DNA of 64,000 bases from Pelagimonas sp050633425 (GCF_050633425.1 NZ_JBOEGM010000002.1:124001-188000); one strand, 5' to 3'; counted from the first letter of the stretch, positions 8,566 to 17,536 are shown. Translations and numbers: made by a program. Notes: generated by a model not told the origin, from the sequence alone.

Positions 8566-9558
8566 TTAGCCGATCAGTCCGTTTTGGCGGAACAGGGCTT
8601 GCATATTTGCTTCTGGGCGCGGTCCCATGTGGCTGATCACCTCGGCCGCGCAAACGCAGCCCATTTTCCCAGCGGTTTCCATATCCGCGCCTGATGCCAA
8701 TCCATAAAGGAAGCCAGCGGCAAATTGATCCCCGGCACCGGTGGCATCGACGGGGACAACTTTGGTGACTGGAATGTCGTATCGTGTGCCGTTGTGAATG
8801 ATCGTCACCCCGTCACCAGAGCGGGTGCATACTACCAATGGGCAAACCTCAGCGACGCGCGCAAGGTCCTTTTCAAGGCTATCATCTTGATAAAGAGAGC
8901 GAATTTCCTCTTCGTTGCCGATGACGAAATCCATTTCGTTGGCAATCAGTTTGAGGAAATCTTCGCGGTGACGTTCAACGCAAAAAGGGTCTGAAATGGC
9001 GATGCCCGCTTTGCCACCCGCGGCTCGGCAGGTCCGCGCGGCACGCAAAAAGGCATCTTTGCCCTTGTCCTTGTCAAAGAGATACCCTTCGAGGAAAATG
9101 ATTTCGGCCTGGTGGGTCACGTCATCAGAGACATCGTCGGGGCCGAGTTCGGCAGAGGTGCCCAGATATGTGTTCATCGACCGCTCCCCATCGGGGGACA
9201 CAAAGATCATTGACCGCGAGGTTGGCAATTCACCATCCTTGCTTGGCGCATTTACAAAATCGGTGCCGCCCTTGACCATCGCATCAGCATAGAAATGCCC
9301 CAAAGCATCGTCATGAACACGCCCGATAAACGCGGTGGGCAGGCCCAAATTACCGATGCCTGCCAACGTGTTGGCAACGGATCCGCCGGGCGCCTCGACG
9401 CGGTCCGACATCGCGGCATAGAGCGTTTCAGCGCGGTCGCGTTCGACCAATTGCATAATGCCTTTTTGAATGCCCATCAGGTCAAGAAACGTGTCCTCGG
9501 ATCGGGTCAACACATCAACAACGGCATTCCCGATGCCGACGACTTGGTACTTTTTCAT
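8566..9558 (-). CDS. PfkB family carbohydrate kinase, adenosine kinase type
   Basis: A 330-residue ribokinase-fold protein. It shows the N-terminal GGSVANTLAGIGNLG substrate motif and the C-terminal anion-hole motif DATGAGDQFAAGF with catalytic Asp. Rhodobacterales proteins of this shape are annotated as adenosine kinase, phosphorylating adenosine to AMP for purine salvage; sugar specificity cannot be excluded from sequence alone. Its ATG overlaps the stop of nth by 4 bases (9555-9558), so the two are translationally coupled in one transcript. Confidence 0.85.
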   Translation of the reverse strand: MKKYQVVGIGNAVVDVLTRSEDTFLDLMGIQKGIMQLVERDRAETLYAAMSDRVEAPGGSVANTLAGIGNLGLPTAFIGRVHDDALGHFYADAMVKGGTDFVNAPSKDGELPTSRSMIFVSPDGERSMNTYLGTSAELGPDDVSDDVTHQAEIIFLEGYLFDKDKGKDAFLRAARTCRAAGGKAGIAISDPFCVERHREDFLKLIANEMDFVIGNEEEIRSLYQDDSLEKDLARVAEVCPLVVCTRSGDGVTIIHNGTRYDIPVTKVVPVDATGAGDQFAAGFLYGLASGADMETAGKMGCVCAAEVISHMGPRPEANMQALFRQNGLIG

Positions 9559-10199
9559 TCGGTCTTATCCTCGAATTGGCATAGGTCGTTTATGTGGCAG
9601 GCCTTGCATTTTGGTTTACGTGCCACACAAATATAACGGCCATGCAAAATCAGCCAGTGATGCGCATGGTTTTGAAAATCAACGGGAATATGGTCTTCGA
9701 TGGCGCGTTCAACGGCGACCACGTCTTTTCCCGGGCAGATGCCCGAGCGATTTCCGACCCGGAAAATATGGGTGTCGACGGCTTGTGCGGGATGGCCCCA
9801 CCACATGTTCAACACCACATTGGCGGTCTTGCGGCCAACACCGGGCAGGCTTTCGAGCGCGGCGCGTGAATTGGGCACCTCGCCGCCGAATTGTTCGACC
9901 AGAATGCGCGCTGTTTTGATGACGTTTTTGGCTTTTTGACGGAAAAGACCAATGGTTTTGATATGCTCAATCACACCGTCTTCGCCAAGATCGAGCATCT
10001 TTTGTGGTGTGTCTGCGATCTGAAATAGCTTTTCGGTCGCTTTGTTGACCCCTGAATCGGTCGCCTGCGCAGACAGCGCCACGGCGACAACCAGCGTATA
10101 GGCATTGGTGTGATTAAGCTCGCCCTTTGGTTCGGGTTCGCCGTCCTGAAAGCGCGTAAAGATTTCGCGCAGGGTTTGGTAATTCATCTGCTTGGCCAT
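9555..10199 (-). CDS. nth: Endonuclease III
   Basis: A 214-residue bifunctional DNA glycosylase/AP lyase for oxidised pyrimidines. The helix-hairpin-helix GVGRKTANVV contains the catalytic Lys, and the conserved Asp is in AVDTHIFRV. The C-terminal 4Fe-4S loop has Cys spacing C-x6-C-x2-C-x5-C in CVARKPKCKACHINDLC. I start at MAKQMNYQTL (10199), the usual N-terminus in relatives, rather than the upstream Met at 10235. It is the first gene of an operon with adenosine kinase. Confidence 0.95.
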   Translation of the reverse strand: MAKQMNYQTLREIFTRFQDGEPEPKGELNHTNAYTLVVAVALSAQATDSGVNKATEKLFQIADTPQKMLDLGEDGVIEHIKTIGLFRQKAKNVIKTARILVEQFGGEVPNSRAALESLPGVGRKTANVVLNMWWGHPAQAVDTHIFRVGNRSGICPGKDVVAVERAIEDHIPVDFQNHAHHWLILHGRYICVARKPKCKACHINDLCQFEDKTE

Positions 10200-10313
10200 A
10201 TGCGCGGTATGCCCGTCTTTGGCCCGCAGGCGCAAGGCCCGCGACGTCGCGGTTAATCACATCGAAACGCCATTATGCGAAGAAGGACACGCTAAATTAT
10301 TTGAAAGAGCGGC

Positions 10314-11279
10314 ATGCCAACGCAAATCGCTTACACGACCGAGGCCATCATCTATACCCCGCGAAGCAATTCTTGGGGCGTGCGCCCGGATTTTGACCCG
10401 CGCCTGCATCGATTTGAAATTGAGCTGCCTGATCAGAAAAGGGATCAGGCACACGATCAAATAGTGACAACTGGTGCGGCAGACCGGAGCCTGTTCTTTG
10501 ACGAGTATTATGAACTCGAAGGACCAGGAGGCGAAATCATATACATTGATCGGCTCGAAATTGATGGGGTTTTGGCCGGTTACACCGCGACTGCGCCGTT
10601 GCAACAGGGCGTGTCTTATCGGCTTTTGGGCACTTATAATTCACGTGATGAAACCTGTGATGATTATGCGTTTTTGTCTGATATGCATTGTTTTGGTTCG
10701 GACACGATGGTCGCCACAGACTATGGCGATGTTCCGATTTCGCGGCTGTCACGGGGGGACAAAATCTTGACCCGTGATCACGGATACCAACCATTGCGCT
10801 GGGTGGGCCGATTGACTTTGCCGCGTCTTTTGATGCGTAAAAAACCCCGGTTTGCCCCTGTGAGCATTCGGGCCGATCTGTTTGGAATGGGGGCGAAAAA
10901 TGGCTATCTCGAGACGTCACCGGCACACCGAATTTTGTTAGCCGGTGCCGATGTGCAGTTACTCTTTGGAGAAGACGAAGTTTTTGTTGACGCAAAATGT
11001 CTTGCTGACCCCAAATTGCCAGCCCTGACCGCGCGGAACTATGTTTACCACCAATTGCTGTTTCATCGCCATCAGGTGGTTTTGGCCAACGGGATTTGGT
11101 CGGAAAGTCTTCATATCGCGCCGCCTTCTTTGGGGGCGGATGCGATAACCGGCACCTGTCCGCCGCGCGGCATTTATCATGGCCAATCTGCGCGGCCTTG
11201 CCTGACCGCTGACCAAGCCAGCCTGTTGGTTAAATTGCGTTTGGCCGGTCAGAAAGATTGCAGAAAACAATCCGCCTGA
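10314..11279 (+). CDS. Hint domain protein (Hedgehog/intein-type autoprocessing fold)
   Basis: A 321-residue protein of the Hint_2 family common in Rhodobacterales. Residues 1-122 are an N-terminal segment of unknown fold (ending YAFLSDMH). The Hint module begins at Cys126 in CFGSDTMVAT and continues with VPISRLSRGDKILTRDHGYQ, WVGR, and SPAHRILLAG near residue 205, which supplies the block-B-like His. The C-terminal part has no intein Asn-plus-nucleophile junction that I can recognise, so splicing is unlikely. Self-cleavage or a structural role in secreted proteins is possible. No signal peptide is visible. Neighbours (nth, an Ada-type protein) give no clue. Confidence 0.82.
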   Translation: MPTQIAYTTEAIIYTPRSNSWGVRPDFDPRLHRFEIELPDQKRDQAHDQIVTTGAADRSLFFDEYYELEGPGGEIIYIDRLEIDGVLAGYTATAPLQQGVSYRLLGTYNSRDETCDDYAFLSDMHCFGSDTMVATDYGDVPISRLSRGDKILTRDHGYQPLRWVGRLTLPRLLMRKKPRFAPVSIRADLFGMGAKNGYLETSPAHRILLAGADVQLLFGEDEVFVDAKCLADPKLPALTARNYVYHQLLFHRHQVVLANGIWSESLHIAPPSLGADAITGTCPPRGIYHGQSARPCLTADQASLLVKLRLAGQKDCRKQSA

Positions 11280-11352
11280 GGAAACCGCAAAATCCGGGTC
11301 GCATGGCTGTCGCAGGATCGCTAGGTTTTCTTTGGATGCCAAGGAGACTGCG

Positions 11353-12198
11353 ATGCCCGAAGATTTGCCTCAGGAAGGTTATCACTTCCAAGTCATGCGC
11401 CGTGCGATTGAAATGATCGACGGGATGGGGGAACACGCCACTCTGGATGAACTTGCATCGGCCATGGGGATGAGCCCGGCGCATTTTCAGCGAATTTTTA
11501 CGCGGTGGGCCGGGGTGTCTCCGAAACGGTTTCAGCAATATTTGACCCTTGGATATGCCAAGGCCCTTCTGTCCGAACGTTTTACAACCCTACAAACCGC
11601 CCATGCCACGGGATTGTCAGGCAGTGGCCGTTTGCATGACCTTTTCCTCAGGTGGGAAGCGATGAGCCCCGGCGATTATGCCAAAGGTGGGGCTGGCCTG
11701 ACCATTTTTTGGGGCTGGTTCGAAAGCCCGTTTGGCCCGGCATTGGTGACAGGAACGGCCAAGGGTATCTGCGGAATCGCCTTTGCGTCTGAAAGCGGCG
11801 AAGAAGCCGCCTTTGAAGACCTACTGTCGCGCTGGCCCAAGGCTGACTTTGTCGAAGATCCAATGTTTCTGCGGCCTTGGGTTCACAGGGCATTTGGGGT
11901 GCAACAAGACGGTGAAGTGCCGTTGTTTTTGATCGGCTCGCCTATGCAGCTCAAGGTTTGGGAAGCTTTGATGCGCATCCCATCGGGGCATGTCACCAGC
12001 TATTCCGAGCTTGCCAATAATATCGGCAAACCCAAGGCCGTTCGGGCGGTGGGAACCGCCGTGGGCCGCAATCCGATCAGTTTCCTCATTCCGTGTCATC
12101 GCGCTCTTCGCAAATCGGGCGGATTGGGCGGTTACCATTGGGGGTTGCCTGTCAAGCGTGCCATCCTTGCCTGGGAGGCTGCGCGGGTAGAAGCCTAA
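11353..12198 (+). CDS. Ada-like AraC regulator/O6-methylguanine-DNA methyltransferase
   Basis: A 281-residue protein joining an AraC-type helix-turn-helix (MSPAHFQRIFTRWAGVSPKRF region, residues about 30-70) to a C-terminal alkyltransferase domain with active-site IPCHRALR. The N-terminal zinc and phosphotriester-accepting domain of E. coli Ada is absent, so it can repair O6-alkylguanine but should not sense methylphosphotriesters by the classical route. The ATG at 11353 follows AAGGAG (11341-11346), which decides the start. Confidence 0.92.
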   Translation: MPEDLPQEGYHFQVMRRAIEMIDGMGEHATLDELASAMGMSPAHFQRIFTRWAGVSPKRFQQYLTLGYAKALLSERFTTLQTAHATGLSGSGRLHDLFLRWEAMSPGDYAKGGAGLTIFWGWFESPFGPALVTGTAKGICGIAFASESGEEAAFEDLLSRWPKADFVEDPMFLRPWVHRAFGVQQDGEVPLFLIGSPMQLKVWEALMRIPSGHVTSYSELANNIGKPKAVRAVGTAVGRNPISFLIPCHRALRKSGGLGGYHWGLPVKRAILAWEAARVEA

Positions 12199-12323
12199 GC
12201 ACCGGCTTTTGGGCGGCAAATTGCCGATTTCCCCGTGACACCCGTGCGCCAAGCCCTCATGTTATTGTATAGCAGCAACGAAAGCCCCCACAAAATAGGG
12301 GCAATAACCTGAAGAGGCATATT

Positions 12324-12992
12324 ATGATCCGGGCAACTTCCCCCGTAATTCTGGCCGTTGTGGCCGCTCTTGGCCTGACCGCTTGTACCACCGGTCCGGT
12401 TTTTGACGAATCTGACCCCAACCGCAAAGCCAAAACCGGAGCCCTGATTGGTGCCGGAATGGGGGCCATCGCAGGCCGGCTTGCTGGTGGTGATGATAAG
12501 GGCGAGCGTAATCGCGCCACTGTTGCTGGTGCTTTGGTTGGTGCCGCGGCTGGCGGTCTGATCGGCAACCAATTGGATAAGCAAGAGGCTGAGTTGCGCC
12601 AGCAGTTGGGCAATGACGTTGGCATCCGCAACACCGGTGATCGCCTGATCGTGACGATGCCACAAGACATTCTCTTTGCCACTGACAGTGCCGAATTGCG
12701 TCCGACATTGACCGCTGACTTGCGCGATGTGGCTCAAAGCCTGTTGGCTTACCCTGACACCACGGCGCAGGTGATCGGTCATACCGATAGCGATGGCGAT
12801 GCCTCGTATAACCTTGACCTGTCTGAGCGTCGCGCGCGGTCTGTCGCCAACGTTCTGCTGTCCGAAGGTGTGCCTTCGTTCCGTGTGCAATCGATTGGCC
12901 GAGGTGAAGACCAGCCTATTGCCTCGAACCTAACGCCTGAAGGCAAGGCGCAAAACCGTCGGGTCGAAATCGTCATCCTCCCGAACGCTTAA
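12324..12992 (+). CDS. OmpA family outer membrane lipoprotein (YiaD-like)
   Basis: A 222-residue lipoprotein: signal peptide with lipobox LTAC, lipidated Cys21. A glycine-zipper segment (GALIGAGMGAIAG; ALVGAAAGGLIGN) is followed by a C-terminal OmpA peptidoglycan-binding domain (GHTDSDGDASYNL, SERRARSVANVL, NRRVEIVI). It should tether the outer membrane to the cell wall. The monocistronic unit ends in a strong terminator at 13035-13070. Confidence 0.93.
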   Translation: MIRATSPVILAVVAALGLTACTTGPVFDESDPNRKAKTGALIGAGMGAIAGRLAGGDDKGERNRATVAGALVGAAAGGLIGNQLDKQEAELRQQLGNDVGIRNTGDRLIVTMPQDILFATDSAELRPTLTADLRDVAQSLLAYPDTTAQVIGHTDSDGDASYNLDLSERRARSVANVLLSEGVPSFRVQSIGRGEDQPIASNLTPEGKAQNRRVEIVILPNA

Positions 12993-13034
12993 CGTTACTT
13001 TTCGCACATTGGTGCGGAAATGCACGATAGATAT

Positions 13035-13070
13035 GGGAACGCTGCGAATAGACGTGGCGTTCCCTTTTTT
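13035..13070 (+). terminator. Intrinsic terminator after the OmpA lipoprotein gene
   Basis: Stem GGGAACGC (13035-13042) with GCGTTCCC (13057-13064), 8 perfect pairs, followed by six T. This is a classic Rho-independent terminator on the forward strand. Confidence 0.85.
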
Positions 13071-13105
13071 CTATGTCTTGGGTAACAAGATGATAGGAAA
13101 CGAAA

Positions 13106-13651
13106 ATGTCAGACCTGAAACTCGTTGGTATTAGCGGCGCATTGCGCAAGGATTCAACGAACACCAAATTCGTAACAGAGGCTGCGCGGCTGTTCGGAGC
13201 GGCAGAATTCACGCTCGGAGATATCCGTTTTCCGCTTTATGACGGCGATCTTGAAAGCGCTGAAGGTGTGCCCTTGGTTGTTCAAACCCTTGCAGATCAA
13301 ATTGCCGCGGCGGATGCGATTATCGTTTCGACGCCTGAATATAACAAATCCATTCCCGGTGTCCTGAAAAACGCGTTTGACTGGGTGAGCCGGGTTGAAG
13401 GCAACCCGTGGGCCGGGAAACCGGTTGCCATCATCTCGGCGGCTGCGGGCCGGTCCGGGGGTGAGCGTGCCCAAGTCTCGACCCGTGAAGCGCTGGTCTA
13501 TTCGCAGCCGCTCTTTGTGATTGGTCCAGAGATTGGTTTGGCGCAATCTTTCAACCAGTTTGACGAGGCCGGAAAGCTGACCAACGAGATCACTGTCGAA
13601 AACCTGCAGGTCTTGATGGACAAATTGCGTGCCGAAGCGCTGCGCGCCTAA
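13106..13651 (+). CDS. NADPH-dependent FMN reductase family protein
   Basis: A 181-residue flavodoxin-like oxidoreductase. The phosphate-binding loop SGALRKDSTN is near the N-terminus and the family motif TPEYNKSIPGVLKNAFDW is in the middle. Relatives (ChrR, YieF, SsuE-like azoreductases) use NAD(P)H to reduce FMN, quinones or chromate. It ends 4 bases inside the convergent VOC gene; the two stop regions overlap. Confidence 0.9.
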   Translation: MSDLKLVGISGALRKDSTNTKFVTEAARLFGAAEFTLGDIRFPLYDGDLESAEGVPLVVQTLADQIAAADAIIVSTPEYNKSIPGVLKNAFDWVSRVEGNPWAGKPVAIISAAAGRSGGERAQVSTREALVYSQPLFVIGPEIGLAQSFNQFDEAGKLTNEITVENLQVLMDKLRAEALRA

Positions 13652-14046
13652 ACTCGGTTCGAAATCTCGATCAAGTTCCCGTCGGGATCTCGTATATAAA
13701 TAGACATGATAGGCCCCGTCGCCCCGGTTCGCGGCACGGGGCCTTCTTCTATTTTGACCCCACTAATCGCCAAATGTGATTGCCAGTCAGACAAAGGGTG
13801 ATCGGAGAGAAAGCAGAGGTCGGCGCTTCCCCGCGTCGCGGCTTGGGCTTTGGGTTCAAACTCTGCTCCGGCTTGGTGGAGATTGATCTTTTGCGTCCCA
13901 AAGCTCAATGCCCAACGGGTTGAGCCATCGCTCGGAGTAAAGGAGCGCGCCTGCATCCCAAGCACCGTTTCATAAAATTTGCAGGTGGCGATCACGTCGG
14001 TCACCGTCAAAACCAGATGATCCAAGAACATAATGTTTGGGGGCAT
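13648..14046 (-). CDS. VOC family protein (glyoxalase/bleomycin resistance fold)
   Basis: A 132-residue protein from the ATG at 14046, which is chosen because AAAAGGAG lies just upstream. It has the paired beta-alpha-beta-beta-beta motifs of the vicinal oxygen chelate fold: LDHLVLTVTDV at the start, INLHQAG in the middle, and IYIRDPDGNLIEIS at the end, where the Glu is a typical metal ligand. Substrate unknown; a dioxygenase or lyase is possible. Confidence 0.88.
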   Translation of the reverse strand: MPPNIMFLDHLVLTVTDVIATCKFYETVLGMQARSFTPSDGSTRWALSFGTQKINLHQAGAEFEPKAQAATRGSADLCFLSDHPLSDWQSHLAISGVKIEEGPVPRTGATGPIMSIYIRDPDGNLIEISNRV

Positions 14047-14105
14047 GTGGGTCTCCTTTTGTTGGCGCAACATGCGCGGCGGGGCCTTTGAGGTCAACAA
14101 AAGGA

Positions 14106-14130
14106 AAGCCCCACCACGAGGGTAGGGCTT
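14106..14130 (-). terminator. Terminator of the sugar transferase gene
   Basis: On the reverse strand, AAGCCC-t-ACC pairs with GGT-g-GGGCTT across a five-base loop and is followed by TTCCTTTT. It lies 32 bases after the stop of the ExoY-type gene. Confidence 0.7.
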
Positions 14131-14161
14131 GGTCTTGCTGCATATATAAGGTGGCTTAGGT

Positions 14162-14851
14162 TTAGCAGCCGGTGCCGCGCGCCACGACCTTGAAGGTCTT
14201 CAGGATCGTCTTAACGTCGGTGGCAAAGGACAGTTCGCGCAGGTAGGCGGTGTCAAATGCGGCACGCTCGGAAAAGCTCGATTCATTGCGAACGGAAGTC
14301 TGCCAGAAACCTGTGATACCGGGGCGAAGCGCATAATAGGCGGTGCCAGGGTAGATTTCCTGCTGGCTAGGCATCATTGGACGCGGGCCAACCAAAGACA
14401 TGTCGCCGCGCAGGACGTTGAGCAATTGTGGAAGCTCGTCGATGGAGGTTTTGCGAATGAGGCGGCCGATTTTTGTGATGCGCGGGTCGTGGCTCAGTTT
14501 CTGAAAGCGGTCCCACTCAACCCGAGCGGCAGGATCGTTTGCCAGGTGATTGGCCAAGGCTTCGTCAGCGTTGGTGACCATAGAACGCAGTTTCCACATG
14601 CGAAAAATGCGACCGTTCTGACCAACGCGCTTTTGCATGTAGAATGGCGACTTGCCGTCCAAAGCAACCAAGGCTGCGAAGATCAGAACAAAGAACAAAA
14701 CCGGCAGTGCGGAAATCAGAACCAATGTCACATCAAGTGCACGCTTGAAATGGTCGCTATAGGAGGACGTGCTTGACTTAGCAAAGATGGCTTCGTCGAT
14801 CAGAGCGTCAATGGTTGCCGTGGGCAGCGGCTGGCGAATGTGCAGTGTCAA
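14162..14851 (-). CDS. Bacterial sugar transferase (ExoY/PglC-type phosphoglycosyl transferase)
   Basis: A 229-residue monotopic phosphoglycosyl transferase. It has a hydrophobic re-entrant segment at about residues 38-62, then KRVGQNGRIFRMWKLRSM, IRKTSIDELPQLLNV and GDMSLVGPRP, the conserved catalytic block. It would transfer a sugar phosphate from a UDP-sugar to undecaprenyl phosphate, the first step of exopolysaccharide or O-unit synthesis. The start is a TTG preceded by a perfect AGGAGGTCAAC ribosome site, so the non-ATG start is well supported. It stands alone about 5 kb from the glycan block at 19704-29125 but is a plausible initiator for it. Confidence 0.9.
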   Translation of the reverse strand: MTLHIRQPLPTATIDALIDEAIFAKSSTSSYSDHFKRALDVTLVLISALPVLFFVLIFAALVALDGKSPFYMQKRVGQNGRIFRMWKLRSMVTNADEALANHLANDPAARVEWDRFQKLSHDPRITKIGRLIRKTSIDELPQLLNVLRGDMSLVGPRPMMPSQQEIYPGTAYYALRPGITGFWQTSVRNESSFSERAAFDTAYLRELSFATDVKTILKTFKVVARGTGC

Positions 14852-15085
14852 GTTGACCTCCTAGAGCCAATCGTGACGGAAGCTTGTTCAGGACCTGAAG
14901 CGGTTCTGGCTTGTATCAGGCAAAACTCAACCGGCGCTCCGAGCAGACGGAACGTTGAAAGGTTTCGGCGAAATCGCCTCAAGTTTTACAGATCTAGGCG
15001 CAGTTTAAAGCAGCAGACTGACCATTTACTCCCGAAGTGAAGCACCAACCCCCAGGTGCCGGTTTGTGCGAAATGTGACGTGAAT

Positions 15086-15119
15086 TTGTCATATCCGCTC
15101 GACCTCTTTGTTATGACAA
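15086..15119. repeat. Inverted repeat TTGTCATA...TATGACAA
   Basis: Perfect 8-base arms at 15086-15093 and 15112-15119, separated by 18 bases, roughly 235-270 bases upstream of the TTG start of the ExoY-type gene. It could be an operator for a dimeric regulator; no regulator can be named. Confidence 0.4.
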
Positions 15120-15262
15120 TGAGGCGCTTCTGCGTCAACACCAGCTTGGATCCGCACGTTATGGTTGAAATATGTAGTGGTATTAAGGGGTTGTCCAGGC
15201 TGTCACGCCGCGATTTTCACATGTGAAGACATCGCCCAATTATTCCCCTCTTCAAGGCCCTG

Positions 15263-15400
15263 ATGCTACTTGGCGTCATTTTTCTTGCACTTTGGGGGCT
15301 TTGGGCCATGCAAAGACTTGGAAACGATAATCAGAAAATTGCAGGCTTATTGTATCTCGACTGGAAACGGTCGAATGATCCTGCGCGGTTCCTCCGGTGA
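15263..15400 (+). CDS. Possible 45-residue small membrane protein
   Basis: An ATG frame ending in TGA. The first 16 residues (MLLGVIFLALWGLWAM) form one hydrophobic helix, followed by a charged tail ending in DPARFLR. An AAGG lies 6 bases before the ATG. It is unrecognised and could be chance; the amphipathic layout and ribosome site make it worth recording at low confidence. Confidence 0.25.
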   Translation: MLLGVIFLALWGLWAMQRLGNDNQKIAGLLYLDWKRSNDPARFLR

Positions 15401-15803
15401 ATCATGGCAATACGGGGGCGGTCATTGCGGGAATTTCGACGATTGCGGAAACAGTACAAACCACCGTTTTCGCTTTGAATTGCCCGTTTGGGCCGATTAA
15501 GCCGATCCGCCCAACAAGGCGCGTGCGTAAAGGCCTTCCTAAACGCGTTATATTTGGTGACAATCTGAACACGAGTGAAAACGATCACGGATTGTTACAA
15601 TTTTCGAAAAAGCGTGAGGAGTATGTCCGAATCGGGGCCAGACTTTGCCACATTTGAGCCCAATTTCGCCCGAATCTGGTCCGAATTGGGCAGAGGCCCG
15701 GCGAAATGTGGCGCAGCCGCCCAAGTCGCCTTGTTGAAAGCCTGCCTCTCGGTGGATATGTGGTCTTAAGGGCTTCGGTATCGGCCACAAAGAAAGGGCT
15801 CCC

Positions 15804-16418
15804 ATGACAAACCACCTCTATCAGGGCGATTTGCCCGGCGATTTGGAATTGGGCCCAATTGTGGCAATTGATTGCGAAACCATGGGTTTGATCCCGCGCC
15901 GCGATCGGCTGTGCGTTGTTCAGCTTTCTGGCGGAGATGGGCACGCGCACCTTGTTCAGATTGCTCAAGGACAAACATCGGCCCCAAATCTTGAGCGCAT
16001 TTTAACGAACCCAGACGTTTTGAAGCTGTTTCATTATGGGCGTTTTGACATCGCTGCGATGTATAATGCCTTGGGTGCGCTGACCGCTCCGGTTTATTGC
16101 ACCAAGATCGCCAGCAAGATGGTTCGCACCTATACGGATCGTCACGGCCTGAAAAATCTGACGCAGGAATTGATCGGGGTGGATATCTCTAAGCAGCAAC
16201 AATCAAGCGATTGGGGCGCGCCGAATTTAACCAAAGCCCAGATTGACTATGCCGCTTCGGATGTGTTGCACCTGCACAAGCTTCGTGAGGTATTGAACGT
16301 TCGGCTTGAACGCGAGGGGCGGGTCCAGCTGGCGCAAGCCTGCTTTGACTTCCTGCCAACACGCGCACTATTGGACCTCGAAGGATGGTCCGATACGGAT
16401 ATTTTTGCCCATGCCTGA
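15804..16418 (+). CDS. Ribonuclease D-type 3'-5' exonuclease
   Basis: A 204-residue DEDDy exonuclease: VAIDCETMGL (Asp and Glu), HYGRFDIAAM (second Asp) and YAASDVLHLHKL (Tyr and Asp). It lacks the C-terminal HRDC domains of E. coli RNase D, as is usual for the short alphaproteobacterial form. It probably trims structured RNA 3' ends. It precedes lptC by 19 bases and probably shares its transcript, an arrangement I have seen in relatives. Confidence 0.92.
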   Translation: MTNHLYQGDLPGDLELGPIVAIDCETMGLIPRRDRLCVVQLSGGDGHAHLVQIAQGQTSAPNLERILTNPDVLKLFHYGRFDIAAMYNALGALTAPVYCTKIASKMVRTYTDRHGLKNLTQELIGVDISKQQQSSDWGAPNLTKAQIDYAASDVLHLHKLREVLNVRLEREGRVQLAQACFDFLPTRALLDLEGWSDTDIFAHA

Positions 16419-16437
16419 GCAGAGAAAGGCCTAACCC

Positions 16438-17043
16438 ATGGCCCGTGCCCAGGGGCTCTATTCCCATGTTATCGCCTGGTTGAAAATCCTGTTGCCTTTG
16501 GTGGCACTGGGCCTGTTGTCGACGATTTTCCTGTTTTCGCGCAGCACTGACCCGGTGAACAAAATCCCCTTTGCCGAAACGCTGCAGCGTGCGGGTGATA
16601 CCATGACGGAAATGGTCAGCGGTCCCTATTATGCCGGGACGACCGCACGCGGTGACACGTTAACCATGACTGCGCGTTCAGCTTTGCCCAAACCGTCCGG
16701 CGAAATAGAAGCGAAAGAAGTTTCTGCGCGGATGCAGATGGTCGACGGGTCGGAGCTTCGGTTGAAATCTGAACTGGCGACGTTGCAGGACGGTGAACAA
16801 AAGGTCACCCTGCACGGCGGTGTTCATATTGAAAGCTCGACAGGCTATAATCTGTTAACGGAAACTCTAATCTCAGCCATAGATCAGATCGACGCCGAAA
16901 GCGTTGGTCCCGTAAAGGGCGAGGGGCCTTTGGGGACACTGGCCGCCGGAAAAATGCGCATCAAGACCGTTGAAGGTAGTGAAGATGTGCAAATATTGTT
17001 CACTGGCGGTGTAAAACTGCTATATCTGCCGCAAAACAAGTGA
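16438..17043 (+). CDS. lptC: LPS export ABC transporter periplasmic protein LptC
   Basis: A 201-residue protein with one N-terminal membrane helix (WLKILLPLVALGLLSTIFLF) and a periplasmic beta-jellyroll. It contacts the LptBFG transporter and hands lipopolysaccharide to LptA. Identity rests on the size, the anchor and its place directly before lptA and lptB. A second-half HGGVHIESSTGYNLLTE stretch is typical of this family. Confidence 0.88.
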   Translation: MARAQGLYSHVIAWLKILLPLVALGLLSTIFLFSRSTDPVNKIPFAETLQRAGDTMTEMVSGPYYAGTTARGDTLTMTARSALPKPSGEIEAKEVSARMQMVDGSELRLKSELATLQDGEQKVTLHGGVHIESSTGYNLLTETLISAIDQIDAESVGPVKGEGPLGTLAAGKMRIKTVEGSEDVQILFTGGVKLLYLPQNK

Positions 17044-17053
17044 GTGTCTTAGT

Positions 17054-17536
17054 ATGACCAGATTGATCGCCTTTCTCTTCATCACGTTGATTGTGCCCGT
17101 CATGTCCATGGCTCAGGGCGCGCAGGTTTCGTTTGGCGGCAACCAAGACACCAATGCGCCTGTTGAGGTCACGGCAGATTCCCTGTCAGTCAATCAAAAG
17201 GACGGCACCGCACTTTATACCGGTAATGTTGTGATTGCTCAGGGTGAGATGCGCCTGGCGGCCCCTCGTGTTTTGGTTGTGTATTCTCAAACCGCGCAGA
17301 AGATCCAACGGATGGAAGCAACCGGCGGTGTGACAATGGTCAGCGGCTCCGAAGCGGCCGAGGCCCAACGTGCGGATTATTCATTGGAAAAAGGCGTTGT
17401 TGTTATGTCCGGCGACGTGCTCTTGACCCAAGGGGCCAGCGCGTTGACGTCCCAAAAGATGACCGTCAATCTTGAGTCCGGCACCGCGCAATTGTCCGGT
17501 CGTGTCAAAACGGTTCTCAACCAGGGCGGGCAGTAA
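17054..17536 (+). CDS. lptA: Lipopolysaccharide transport periplasmic protein LptA
   Basis: A 160-residue OstA-like protein with a cleavable signal peptide (cleavage near MSMAQG). The conserved PVEVTADSLSVNQKDGTALY and GNVVIAQGEMRLAAPRVLV segments form the beta-jellyroll that bridges the periplasm. It follows lptC by 10 bases, and its TAA overlaps the ATG of lptB by one base, indicating coupling. Confidence 0.92.
   Translation: MTRLIAFLFITLIVPVMSMAQGAQVSFGGNQDTNAPVEVTADSLSVNQKDGTALYTGNVVIAQGEMRLAAPRVLVVYSQTAQKIQRMEATGGVTMVSGSEAAEAQRADYSLEKGVVVMSGDVLLTQGASALTSQKMTVNLESGTAQLSGRVKTVLNQGGQ

Larger units (their letters stand above)
14852..15803. other. Long gene-poor interval between the ExoY-type gene and RNase D
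   Basis: About 950 bases with no convincing conserved gene. It contains the upstream region of the sugar transferase (right after 14851), an 8-bp inverted repeat at 15086-15119 and one weak small-protein candidate (15263-15400). A short frame at 15622-15769 has poor ribosome-site spacing. AT content is higher than in the flanking genes. It may hold regulatory sites or an unrecognised small RNA. Confidence 0.5.

Noticed and set aside
15622..15769. Short frame starting MSESGPDFATFEPN
   Set aside because: The GAGGAG is only one base from the ATG, which is too close for a ribosome site, and the sequence looks unstructured and matches nothing I know.
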